Source: Cryptomeria japonica
Lineage: Eukaryota; Streptophyta; Pinopsida; Cupressales; Cupressaceae
Direction of reading: 5' to 3'
Length of the DNA stretch: 64,000 bases
NCBI RefSeq assembly: GCF_030272615.1
Contig: NC_081415.1
Coordinates: 625,395,740 to 625,459,739 of the forward strand
Part shown: positions 47,880 through 58,867 of the stretch, in pieces
Numbering within the stretch: the stretch's first letter is position 1
How the letters are laid out: each line of letters begins with the position of its first letter
The notes under the pieces: model-generated
Database searches by the model: none
What the model saw: the letters and a program-made list of their open reading frames with translations, nothing else
Told to the model about the DNA's origin: nothing
Made by a program: the position numbers and the translations under genes

Positions 47880-48130
47880 TTTTGGGGTTTCCCCATGGTA
47901 CGCAGGGTACCGTGAGGCCCCCTGGCTATCATAGGCCTTGCTACTATCAGAGAAAGCCCCCTACTAGTGCTCTCCCTCCACCTCTGCCAATGCCCTCCTC
48001 GCCGACCACCACCGTAGCTTTCTCGCTGACTGCCATTGTTGCGCCACCCATGCACCACCGAATCGCCACCCACCGGCCACCTCTGCCTGACCCTTCCATC
48101 GTTGCACCTCCCTCTTGCCTCTTTTAGGGG
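47880..48130. other. GC-rich patch inside the small LTR element
   Basis: Much richer in C and G than the surroundings, with CCACC and CCGCC words. The plus frame is Pro/Ser-rich and the minus frame Gly/Arg-rich; neither shows a domain. It could be a captured gene fragment or a structured leader or packaging region. Confidence 0.5.
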
Positions 48131-49299
48131 GGGTTGGATTTTTTCCCATAACTTGGGCAAATAGAGTTATTTTTTTAAAAATGAATAGGAGTCAGAAATC
48201 TGGTTCCGAGCCAGACCTCGTGATGTTGGAAATTGTTTCCAATTTTGTTGTTTGACTATACTTTTTTCCAGTCAAAGTGGGGTCCCTTTTTTGCACTTCC
48301 AGGGCCGTAGAATGAGCATTTGAACTCTATTTTTTGAAAAATTTATATTGTTGGTAAGCTTGTTTTGTGTACTTTCCAGTCATATGAGTTTTATTTCCAG
48401 ATTCTGCTCCAGGAATATTTTATTCAGTTTTTTGTTTTTCAGCACTATTAAATATCTTGGATGTTTTATATCCTAGGATCTCTTCTCTAAGTAGGATGTC
48501 TCGGTTTTGGTTGTTCTTTCTATTTCTAGTCTTCTTATCATTGTAGCTTCTTTTATGCAAATGCACTAAGATAAAGTGCCATCATGCAATGTTTACTTGG
48601 GATCTTGCACCTCTTGTGCCTTATTGTACATGCACTACATTATAAATTGCCATGGGGGGGTTGATGTTTGCCTTTTGTTTGCCATCTTCTTTTGTCAAGT
48701 GAGTGTTCCTTCCATGAAATTAGCCTCATGATGTGTGTCTGAGTGTTCCTTCCATGATACTATGTACTTTCTCTGCACCTTCGATGTTCTTGGTTCTTCA
48801 TCATGTAACTCTTGTTGGCCATTCTTTTTAGTGTACTTGTCCCTCTCCCTTTTCAACATTATGGGGAGGTTTGTCCTATTGGTTCTAATACTTCCTTGGT
48901 TTTATTGATCAACTCTTCAAGATTTGGTTTCTCATGCTATCTGTATCTTCGAGTTCAGTTGTTTGCCTTTGTTTACCATCTAATTCAAGTAGTGTCATTT
49001 GAGGACACTCATGCAGATTACAGTCTTCTCTACCTGGTAATGTTCTCTTTCAGTGGAGGTTCTTCAGATCAGCAATTACTCTTTGATAGTGTTTGCAATT
49101 TTTTCCTGCTTCAGTGGTGTTCTTTTCCATCTATTTTTGGAGTAGATTTTTTCCCCATGTGGTTTTCTCTTTTTCTCCATTTCATAGAGATTTCATTGAA
49201 TTTGAGTACCTGGTCAGGCCTTGTTGCTAGGACCCATCTTTCCTGCTTTAGGTAGTTTTTCTAGGTTTTAGCTTCTCCCTAAATCTAGCTAAGGGGGGG

Positions 49300-49663
49300 T
49301 GTTAGAGTAATCAAGTCTTTACTTTATTAATTAAACATTTGTTTAATTATTTAAGTTCCCTTTATCTCTCTTACACTTAAGCTAACTTTGGGTGCATAAT
49401 AATTAATTCTTTTATTAATTATTATGTGCAAGCCTAGGGTTTTCTCTTTTAGGGTTTCTTGACCTATTAGAGGTTAATTCTTTTCTTTGTATCATGATTA
49501 TCACATTACACATTTTTGTGAATATTGAGCTCTCATCTTTTTGAGCATATTTTCTATGTATTTGTTTTTCCTTTGTTGCCTCCTTTCTTCTCCTTTTAAC
49601 AAGTTTATTTAGCTTGCAGAGATCATTTGGGCTCCTATGGTGTTGTATTTCTCAACTCTCACA
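49300..49663 (+). repeat. 3' LTR of the small non-autonomous element
   Basis: 364 bp, preceded by the AAGGGGGGG purine run and followed at once by half of a 55-bp leader repeat (TGCATGTCAATTTTAACC). Confidence 0.93.
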
Positions 49664-49890
49664 TGCATGTCAATTTTAACCATGTTTATTTTAATCCCAA
49701 AACTGAAGTGTGATAACATGCATGTCAATTTTAACCATGTTTATTTTAATCCCAAAACTGAAGTGTGATAACATGCATGTCCATTTTAAACAGGTTTATT
49801 TTAAGCCCAAAACTAAAGTGTGATAGCATGAATGTTTATGATTCAGTAATAATCCAATCCTCTCTATAAATTCACCACATGCTGCAAACA
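49664..49890. repeat. Gypsy-1 leader with 55-bp repeats, right copy
   Basis: Landmarks at 49703, 49758 and 49813, 55 bp apart, then the tail CCACATGCTGCAAA. It duplicates 46895-47120 and brackets the small LTR element. Confidence 0.88.
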
Positions 49891-50150
49891 CATAATTAGT
49901 AACCCAAGAAAATCCATAGAAAACAAAAGATTAAAAATTAAAAAAAAATGAATGTGCAATGATACCTGAATGATTGTGTGATCTTATATGAGCGATTCCA
50001 TAATTTTGACACAGCGATTGCGTAATTCTGACAGAACAATTATGTAGTTCTGATAGAGCGATTGTGTAATTCTATCTAGGCGAATGCATGATACCCAGAC
50101 AGACCAAACAAAAATAAAAATAAACAAGGCTAATTTTGATCTGGAACCTA

Positions 50151-50384
50151 CTAAACAAATTGTGATGCCCTAGCAAGATCTCTCATCATCCACTCTATAT
50201 TAAGAAAATTGTATTTTACTCTATACAAGAGAACTAGGTTGTTGTATATGTCAATGGCTGGTTGGTCCTCTAAATCTCGTATCTTGTTTTCTTCCTTCAA
50301 GATTTGTTGATAGCGCCTTGCTTGTCTTCTTAGTTCCTTCGTCCTCCTTGCACCTGAAATCCTGAGTTGTACCTCACGTGCCAT
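50151..50384 (-). CDS. Gypsy-1 leader open frame, charged helical protein
   Basis: A 77-codon frame from an ATG at 50384 (MAREVQLRISGARRTKELRR), rich in Arg, Glu and Leu with likely helices. It lies about 380 bp inside the primer-binding site of Gypsy-1, where the first gag residues would be expected. It probably is the N-terminal piece of Gag or a leader peptide. No domain was recognised. Confidence 0.45.
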   Translation of the reverse strand: MAREVQLRISGARRTKELRRQARRYQQILKEENKIRDLEDQPAIDIYNNLVLLYRVKYNFLNIEWMMRDLARASQFV

Positions 50385-50399
50385 AAGATGTCATAATTA

Positions 50400-50763
50400 A
50401 AGCATGCAATAAATATAAACCATATTCAGATTTAACAAATTTATTACAAAATCCAGACATAATAGAATGCAGATAATGAGAAAAATAAAAAAAATAGAAC
50501 ACATAAACTAGTTAACAAATGTGTAACAGTATCTGATCAATTGCGTGACAGTATCCAGATGATTGCGTGATGAGTTTTGCATGAATGTGTGACCCTGCAT
50601 GCTCAATTGTGTGATCATGTCTATGCGATTTCATGATTTTGTAAACGCGATTGCGTAATTGTTGGATTTGTTGTGCAATCCGTATAATCCCACAAAAAAA
50701 TTGAAAATTTTTGTACAATCTGCAAAATCACACAGAAAATAGAGAAGGTTAAATAGTTGCTAG
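50400..50763. other. Gypsy-1 5' leader, no gene
   Basis: AT-rich leader with irregular repeats of GATTGCGTGA/GATTGCGTAA (about 50525-50660), also seen at 49975-50095. No coding frame was accepted. Confidence 0.5.
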
Positions 50764-50783
50764 TTCACGTCGGGTTCACCAAA
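50764..50783 (-). other. Gypsy-1 primer-binding site
   Basis: Minus strand TTTTGGTGAACCCGACGTGA directly follows the LTR end. The TGGTGAACCCGACGTGAAC form is a tRNA-derived primer match seen in plant gypsy elements; I have not assigned the tRNA. Confidence 0.7.
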
Positions 50784-50784
50784 A

Positions 50785-51920
50785 TGTCGTATGCTAAAAT
50801 TCATCATGTAATTAATTAGGAATAAAAGGGAGAAATCACGAATCCCTATCCTAATAGAATTCAAACAAATTCAATGAAATTATGCAAAACAAGAAACATG
50901 AATGTAAAGTTTATCAATTCAAACTCCCTATTCCATCTCTTCTTTGTGGTATGGTGGCTCTCAGATATTGCGCTGGCAACCTGTATATGACACAAAGACT
51001 CAAAGTTCACGATTTTGAGCAATTGTGAGGAACTGAATGCTCAATTTATAGATAATTGGATGAGAATTGATTGAGAGGTGGAGCAGATTGATCAAGAGGT
51101 GGAACTCAGGTGAGCTCACATGCTGATTGATAGTTGACTACTGATTTAGAGGTGAAACAAATGTAAGTGAATAGATTAAATGAGTCAACTAATTGAGAAA
51201 AAACTAATTGAAAGATGAAAAAGGGTGATTGGAGAAAATAAAGAGGAGGAGATAGTTAACTGATTGAAAGATGGTTGAGAGATTTATTTTTAAAAAGCTA
51301 ACTAAAATATAGAAATAGAGATTGAAGAGATAATTGAATTAATTGATTGATTGATTGAATTAATTAATTTAGCATGTGCTTGAACTTTAACTTTGATTTT
51401 CAATTTTATCTTTGCATGAGCTTTAATTAAAATATTAAATTTATTTTAAATTCATTTTCTTATTTCAATATATTTAGAACTTGACTTTGGTTTTCAATTT
51501 GATTTTTGAAATCATGCACATGTATTTGAAATTGGGAGAAATTAGAAGAATTAGAAGAAATATGAATTAGAATTTGGGGATTTGGAATTAGAAATTAGAA
51601 GAATCAAATTAGTTAATTAAATAATTTAAAGAAACTATTTAATTATTTAGAAAATGAATTTAATTAAATAATAAAGATTATTTAAATTAAAGGAATTAAA
51701 ATCATAATTAATTAAATAATAAATATTTAATTAATCATTAGAAAATGGTTTAAATGATTAAACGATGATAGAATTTTAAATGAATTAATTAGTAAGATGA
51801 TGAGGAAATATGAATTTAGAAGAATAAGATTAATTAACTTAATTAAATAATTAAATAATTATTTAACTAATTGGAGGAATAATTAGTACATGATCAATGA
51901 GACATTTTTAGGTGTCTACA
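50785..51920 (-). repeat. Gypsy-1 5' LTR
   Basis: 1,136 bp from TGTCGTATGC to GTGTCTACA on the plus strand, that is TGTAGACACC...CGACA in element orientation. The interior from 51290 to 51880 is extremely A/T-rich with TTAATTAAATAATT words. No second copy exists in the window, so the boundaries rest on the TG...CA ends and the adjoining primer site. Confidence 0.75.
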
Positions 51921-53068
51921 AAAGCAATTACACACGCCTTGCCAGGAGAAATTGCTTTAAGGTAGGATGCACCCAAAAAAGACAAGCATGTTATTACAAT
52001 AATTTATCCCCCAAGAGAGGACAAATAAAGGATAATTATCACAAAACACAAAGCACAAGGTGGTTTCACCTAACTTTGGAGTCGGTGTGATTTTTATGAT
52101 AACTCATGTATATCATGTCTATATATATATATATATGCATAGAATCGTCCTCATCCCCCCAAAAAGGAAACCACCATGGAAGAAGGGAACACGTGTACTT
52201 TGAGTCAACATGGGAGAGACCAAAAAAAAGATCTCAATGCTTTGCATTGTCATCAAGTAGACAACACTAGGGACAACAAATAGAAGAGTAGGGGAAAAAA
52301 ATAGAAGAATGTCACAAATAAGAAAGAGAGAGGAGAGAGACAATCTACGGTGCTAATGAAGCTAATCAAGCACATCATCCTCCCCCGATCTTGCTGATCA
52401 TTATTTTAGGAAGGTGGACAACACGCAAGAGGAGCCACATCAAGCATAGTAGATGGACCTATCACAAGTTCCAAACAAGGACCATGCTCTAATGGTAAGT
52501 CACTCTGTTTGTTACCAGGGGCTAGAATTAATGCTTTTGAAAATTTTGCAGATAAATTATTGTCAACATCAACATATTCGTATTCATCATCACAAATATT
52601 GGGATCAACATTTTCACCTATTTCTTCATCAACATTAATAAAAATAGGAGCTCTAATAGGAATAAAAATTGAACCATAATTTGTTTTAAGCATTTTGCAT
52701 CTTCAAAATTAAGTTGAACATCTTGTTTAGGAGAAAATAGAATCATTTCAATAGTTGGTGTTTTAGGAAAAGAGATGGTTTGGGAAATAGCTGCACGAGT
52801 TCTAGCACGACATCTCTGTCATTATTCTCTTGCACAATGGTTTTGTCTAGTTTTGGTTGAAGGTTGAGGAGGTTTAGGCTCATCAGCTATAGGCTTCATC
52901 TCTTCTTTTAGGGAAGGATTAATGGGTCAAGGTATTTTAGGTTGGACAATAGGAGAGGTCAATCATTTGTCTCCATAAGATGAAGAAGGAGGAACCACAC
53001 CATATAAGAAAAGAATAAGAGGTGTAGGAAGGAGATTGGGTCCATCATGAGGAGGAGCGACATGTCTA
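51921..53068 (-). pseudogene. Gypsy-2 remnant, left part
   Basis: Continues the region at 59643-61434 across the inserted LTR element. It contains an acidic frame at 52693-52406 (FINVDEEIGENVDPNICDDE) and Pro-rich remnants near 52850-53060. No RT, RNase H or integrase was found. A (TA)n run lies near 52120-52135. Identity as part of Gypsy-2 rests mainly on the shared target duplication and orientation. Confidence 0.5.
53064..53068. repeat. Target-site duplication GTCTA, left copy
   Basis: GTCTA precedes TGTTAGGGG at 53069 and recurs at 59643-59647 after the right LTR. The match is perfect. Confidence 0.95.
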
Positions 53069-53865
53069 TGTTAGGGGTCCCACAGATACTAAGAAGGGGG
53101 GTGAATCAGTATCTGACCGGTGATTAGAATTTCTTAACTTAAAACATGCAGAACATAATATAATAGTGTACCGGTATGCAAGAAATAATGCAATAAACAG
53201 AATCAAGTACATCCACATGAAAAGTACACCATAACACAAGATGTTAATGAGGAAACCCAGTGTGGGAAAAACCTTGGTGGTATTTGTGACCCACAATATT
53301 CACTCACAGACCAATAAGAGAATATTAATTACGATAGGGGCCTGCACATGCAGGAAGGCCAACTGCCTAGAGCTCACTGCTCAATGGGAAGTCTCACTGA
53401 CTTACAATAAGGATTATACAAATCCAATATCTTGTACTGCTTTACAATAGCATCTTTAATGCTTGATTCAGTACCGGTTCCTGCTCTGTTCTTTACATAT
53501 ACCCCTTGACCTATATTTCACACATTAGGTCTGCCTAATATTTTCCTTAATGCTTCTACTTCACATTCTTCACATATTACAAAATGTCTACAATGATCTC
53601 TTTTATATATAAGAATCATTTTATAATTTGCCAAGTCAGCTTACAATAATAAACAAAATATTATATAGCAAGAATCTTGTTGGCCTCTATGCCGATATAC
53701 TTCCTTTCTTCTATGCCAGTGCTGGTGTCCTGAGTGCCGGTGTAGAGTGTGATCTACTGATGCCAGTATAATGTCTTTGCCGGTGCCATCGGATTGCAAG
53801 GTTTCCATCAATGACAAAACCTTCAATCACATACAATGTCTCATTGGACTGTGCATATGCCAACA
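53069..53865 (-). repeat. 3' LTR of the pol-less element
   Basis: 797 bp, TGTTAGGGGTCCC to TGCCAACA, followed by CCAAATGGGGAGAT (minus strand) as the polypurine tract. Confidence 0.94.
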
Positions 53866-54064
53866 ATCTCCCCATTTGGCATTGATGGCAACACTTATGA
53901 GAAATTTCAAAAAGTATCCAAAAATGTATAGTCCAAAAATGTTACCAAAAATGTGTGTGCTCCCCCTGAGCATATGATTCCTGTGATTTGAATTTTCTCA
54001 TCCCACTACTCACCCTTTGGCATCAATGACAAAGGTTGTCAAGATGTCAGTAGAGTTTGTGATT

Positions 54065-57000
54065 TCAACCTTGTAACTGGGTCGTTACAATTTGAAAAAG
54101 ATCTCCCAAAATCAAGTTTATACTATCCATAAACTTCTTGCTATCTTTTATTGTTGTCTCGGTTCTCTTTACTGTACCGATGAGATGCTGCAAATGCTCT
54201 ATCGGTGTTTCGCTTCCTTGTATTAATGCCTCAGAAATTTCCTTCCGCAGGGATGCTAGATAGTCCAATCTTGGCCTTAGTTTAGATCTCAAATGTTTTG
54301 CCTTATTTATTATTCTTTCTTTCTCTCTTTCCAATTTGAGTAGTTCTTCCTCAAAATTTTTTATCTTCTCTTCAAAAACTGATAGTGTATCAGGTGAGTT
54401 GACAAAGTTGTCTGCAAGTTTATTTATCTCATCCTATACTTTTCTCATTTTCTTGTCAATATCTACAGTCAAAAAGTTTGTTTTACAGGTATCTTTATAC
54501 AGATTTTTGTATGCTTTCAACAAATTACATAGTTCTGGTAGAAGTGTGTCAAAATCTCTATTACACTTCTTTATTTCCTCATCAAAGAATTTCTGTTTTT
54601 CAATTTCTACCTTATCCTTCACTGACTCTTCTTTTATTTTCTCAATGTTTTCTGAGATATATTTACACAATGTATCCAATTGTCCTAAAGAATCTTTGTT
54701 ATCTATATTACAATTGGGAGATATTACCTTCAAAATTGGTATGGAATCATCAATTGCTTTGTAAGCTTGTGAGCTGCAGTCAGTTATTTTCTTGATAGAA
54801 TCTAATAACACCTCAGTCACATTTGTTGATTTATATCCTAATGATGATCCAACAATCTGAGTACAGGTGGAGGTAACCAAGCTTGTATTGACCTCTGGTA
54901 GGTCTGTTTGTGTCTGCATTTCTTTAAGCACTAGTTTTCCTACTTCACTAGTTGCTAGTGGCACTGTTTCCTTATGTACCTACTCCGGTTGTTGTTGTTC
55001 TGGAGCCTTTAGCTCTATTTGTTTCTCATTATGTTGCATTGCCTTAGTCTATGTCTCAGTTTCTACCTTTTTCTCTTTATCTTCTGCCGGTTTATATGTT
55101 TCCCCTGCTACCAGAGGCTCACTAGCCATATCTGACTTAGTGGTATCTTTGTCTACTACTATGTTGATCTTCTGAGTATAAACATTCACAATATATAGGA
55201 CTTTAGGATTAGGGTTATTATCCTTTATATCCATACTCTCAGCTACCGGTTGATCTTCAGTAGTTGTTATTTTTATCGGTGGAGTATTTAAAGAAGATGG
55301 GGGTAAGTTGTCTCTAACCTTGATACTTGGTGGTCCACCAACTTTACCTTTCCCCTTGTCTCTATCTTTCTGATATACCTTTATAGGTTTAGGGTTCCTA
55401 TACTCTTCTTGTTTTTCTTTCTCAACCAGGAATATATCCCATCCATCTTCTATTTCCTCTATCACTTCATTAACTCTTCCTGCCATTAGTGAAATATGCC
55501 GGTGTGCAGTAGAGAATACTGACCGGTTGGCTTTTGTAATCAGATCATCAATTTCTTGTGGAGACTTTACTGGATATACAACAAGTAACTTCTCAATTTT
55601 TATTTTCTTATCCAATTATATCATTGCCTGTCTTCTTGCCTCTAGTCTTTTGAATAATTCATCAAGAATTTCATTGACTACGTCCATCAAAAATTTCTTG
55701 TACATATCCATGTGCAATACAACACTATTCTCAACTTGTTCTTTCTCATCAGCTGTTAGAGTGTCATAAATTTTCTCTATATTTTTCAGTTTACCTTCCT
55801 CTGTGATTTCATTCATTAGTATATCAAGAGGAGCCAAGTCTTTGTTTGTCCTTTTCTTCTTCTTGGGTGTCAGTTTCTTCTTTGGTGTGGCCCTTCTAAC
55901 TAGAGATCTCACTGCTTGTTGCTTTTGCCTTGTCCTCCTAGGTGAAGGTGTGGTTGTCAGTGAGGGGTCTCTTTTCCTTACAACTCTTTTAAAAGTTGCA
56001 AGCATGTCACTTCCTGAAGAAGTACCTATTGGTGATAGGTGAGTTTCAGGCTGTGGAGCTACTAACTCATCCTCTGTTATGTCGGTTTTCTTCAATACAT
56101 CTTCCTTAATGGCTTTTGCTTGTCTGGACCCTTTTCTTACAACTGCCTCAACCTTTTTCACTCTTTTCTTTGATTGAATTTGGCTTTCTATGGTTTCAGC
56201 ACTACCAAATATTTCTTCGTTTGGTTCTGTAGGGGCTTCCAGAAGTGCTTTAGCATATGTTTCAACTATGTGATCATCTGTTTCATAGCCCATCTCAGTT
56301 ACCCAAACTATCCTTGGGATGACCACTTCCATCTAGATTTCATCTTTCTTGATGACAAAGCATATATCATCTTTGTATTTGTCTACAATCTTCTGTGATA
56401 ACCTTACTCTTTTCTTCATTTTGGCTTTTAATGCTTGAAAGAAGTCATTAATATTTTTTTCCTTGTTCTCACCCATGTTATTGAATAGTTCAGTCAATTG
56501 TTTGCCTACCGGTATGTCATATCCAAGTTCTTTGTAACCTATGCCAGGAACCTATTTTGTTATGTGTAGCATTAGGCATACCAACAAATTTCCAAATCTG
56601 AAAGTTCCTTTCTTTTCCTTCTTGATCTTTCCAAGATTGTCAATTAATTCATCCTTTAACCATTCACATATGTCAATTTTTGCATTATCTATTACCATAT
56701 CATAAGCACTCTTAATGCATAAACTTGAAACTAAATTTAGTCTATTAGCATGAGTTGTTTTATACCCTAATATCATACTGATGAATCTCACATTGATATC
56801 TTTTACATCATTAACCCTTAGAGACCTTGTGTCAAATGTTGCACTAGTTAGGTCTATAACTAGGTCATTGGAAACCTTCTTGATTTTATTTGGCCTTTTA
56901 TCGGTGGTCAGTAACCCTGTGATGGATTTCATAGCTTCCTTGGTGATCTTGTGGATTTCATCTAACCATAAAAATTCTCCATGTACCCTGCTTAAAACTA

Positions 57001-57340
57001 TCCTAATCACATCCTTTGGAAATTTAGGAATACTAAGGATCTCTGTAAATCCTAGGGTTTCAATGATTTTGTGTTCATCTTTAACATTACTGGTATTATC
57101 ACATATGATGGTTTTATACATGGTTTTAATTTCCTCATCTCCTAACTCTTCAATGTTGCAGTGGATGTACATTCTGGGGTCTTCAGCATATACAACTCCC
57201 TTAGGAATTTGAGAAAAAGCACCTACGGTATCATCCTTCTTTGCTATGTCGGGAACTAACTGAAATATGGGCCTAGGTATTTTTATTACTTCAACAATAG
57301 TAGAGTCTACTATGTATTCAATTGCAGAGGTGGATGCCAT
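54065..57340 (-). pseudogene. ORF2 of the pol-less element, about 1,090 codons, function unknown
   Basis: A single reading frame from ATG 57340 (MASTSAIEYIVDSTIVEVIK) to 54065, broken only by six in-frame stops at 56552, 56333, 55616, 55049, 54980 and about 54434 (five TAG, one TAA) and by no frameshift. The N-terminal 270 residues look globular (VVYAEDPRMYIHCNIEELGD, SMILGYKTTHANRLNLVSSL). The middle is Lys/Arg-rich (ATPKKKLTPKKKKR, about 55870), suggesting nuclear or nucleic-acid binding. The C-terminal third is Lys/Glu-rich and probably coiled coil. No Gag, polymerase or envelope motif was recognised. It may be a structural protein of the element or captured host sequence. Confidence 0.7.
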
Positions 57341-57638
57341 GATTAAATACCTTTTACTGCCTTAGATGGATGATTTCTTGGATTGTGCTTGCTCCTTGCT
57401 CGAAATGCCTTAGCTCAAAGTCTTCGTGCTCTTCAAAAATTTGAAATCAGGATGAAATGAAATGGAGCCAAAACCTTAATTTTATAGTGTCTATTTGCCA
57501 TCTACCATATTAATTGCATGCTGGTTAAGTATTCACTTAACATTGTTTTCCGATAATAGGTAATTTTCAACTTCTTATCTTAACCGAGGGAATAATAGCA
57601 CGTGTCATTAGATTGCTAAACCCTCAAGGAAATTTTCT

Positions 57639-58796
57639 TCAATTAGATGAAGAACTTCCTATCGGTGGAGCATTGGTCTGTCCTTTTGGTGAAGCATCAC
57701 TTTGTCCTGTCGGTGAACCTTTGGTTTGTTCTACCGGTGGAGGAATATTCCCAATATTTAGATCATCTTTCCTAATCCATTGTTTTGAGAATTCTTGCTT
57801 AACCTCTTCAACTTTTTCTTTACCTTTCAAGCTAGCACTTTTTTTGTCTACCGGTGTTCCTTTACTTCTACAAAATTTAGCAATATGCCCAATCTTGTTA
57901 CATGTATAATAAGTTACATTATTTTTCTGAATAGCTTTCCCATAACCTATGCCAGTTTGTGTTCTGCATTGATTAGATAAATGTCCAAATCTTCCACAAA
58001 TATAACATCTCACATTCATTCTGCATTTTTTAGAGTTGTGACCTACTTTGTTCCATTTAGAACATTGACTGGTGGGTGTGTTGATATTCTGATAATTTCT
58101 AAATCTACATTCATTTGCTCTATGACCATACTTATTACAGTTAAAGCATTTTCCATTGAATTTATAAGCATTAGGTTGTCTTACCAGTTTGCTGTGATCT
58201 TGAGTATTTGCAGTACCAGAGCTTTCACCAACTTCAAAGCCAATTCCAGAAGTGTCACCTTTAGGTTTTTGATTCTTCAACAAGGTGCCAAGTTCCTCTG
58301 AGCTTTTCTTGAATTTTTCTTTGTGTTGATTTGCAGTTTCCAGTTCTCTTTCCAAGATTTCTTTTTGTCTCATCAGTTCATTTGTGTCATTCTAAGTATG
58401 CATCAGATCTATCTTCAACATGTCATTTTCATAGCTAAGTCTTGTATTCTCATTTGCTGCATCACTTAGTCTTTTGGTTAATTCTTCTTCATTTTTCTTC
58501 CTATCCTCAATCTCTTTGCAAAATCTCATAGTCATATCCTGCATTTCATTTTTTGCTGTCATGATCTCTTGTTTCAACTTGCTTATCATATCATTAAGTG
58601 ATTCCTTTTCATCATTCTCATTTTGTAATTTTTCACAAAGTTATCTTCTCTTATTTCTTGCAACAGTAAAATTTTCTTGAAGTGCCTAAATGATATCCTG
58701 AGCTACCCTTAAATCATCTTCTAGTTTGATATTTTTCAATTTTTCTACATCATAGTCTGTAAGAGCTCCTTCAAGTTGCTTCATCAGATTTTCCAT
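57639..58796 (-). pseudogene. ORF1 of the pol-less element, coiled-coil and CCHC Gag-like protein
   Basis: 386 codons from ATG 58796. The N-terminal half is a long charged coiled coil (LTKRLSDAANENTRLSYEND). The C-terminal half has four knuckle-like units: CFNCNKYGHRANEC and CYICGRFGHLSNQC are intact CX2CX4HX4C, while CSKWNKVGHNSKKC and YYTCNKIGHIAKFC each lack one Cys. In-frame stops are 58686 (TAG), 58641 (TAA) and 58392 (TAG), with no frameshift. It ends in a Gly/Pro/Gln-rich tail. It likely bound the element RNA. It lacks the LDGTNY-type Gag start of the other copias. Confidence 0.82.
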
Positions 58797-58867
58797 TTTT
58801 ACCGGTGTCAAGATCTTCCTCAATCTGTCAGGCTTCTGAAAATAGAGGACCAGGCTTTGATACCAAT

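Larger units (their letters stand above)
47121..49663 (+). mobile_element. Small non-autonomous LTR retrotransposon
   Basis: 2,543 bp with LTRs 47121-47487 and 49300-49663, starting TGTTAGAGTAATCAAG and ending CTCTCACA. A primer site TGGTATCAAAGC starts at 47488, and a polypurine run AAGGGGGGG lies at 49291-49299. The interior has no Gag or polymerase motif, so it must have moved with enzymes from another element. Flanking pentamers (ACAAA, TGCAT) do not match, so no target duplication is left. Size is between TRIM and LARD types. Confidence 0.9.
36185..51920 (-). mobile_element. Gypsy-1: Ty3/gypsy LTR retrotransposon, 3' end lost, twice interrupted
   Basis: Minus-strand element with 5' LTR 50785-51920, leader and gag, a zinc-knuckle-like segment, RT, RNase H and integrase in gypsy order (integrase last). 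A TIR transposon sits in RNase H (37681-42438) and a small LTR element in the leader (47121-49663). Integrase stops abruptly at 36185, the edge of Copia-3, and no 3' LTR is present. Confidence 0.93.

Noticed and set aside
47365-49255. Plus-strand frames of 113 and 147 codons inside the small LTR element
   Set aside because: Phe/Ser-rich translations of T-rich sequence, partly within the LTR, with no domain and no Gag or polymerase motif.
52406-52693. Acidic 95-codon frame as an independent host gene
   Set aside because: It is on the same strand as Gypsy-2, next to its Pro-rich remnants, with no splice or promoter signals. Part of the retrotransposon is the simpler reading.
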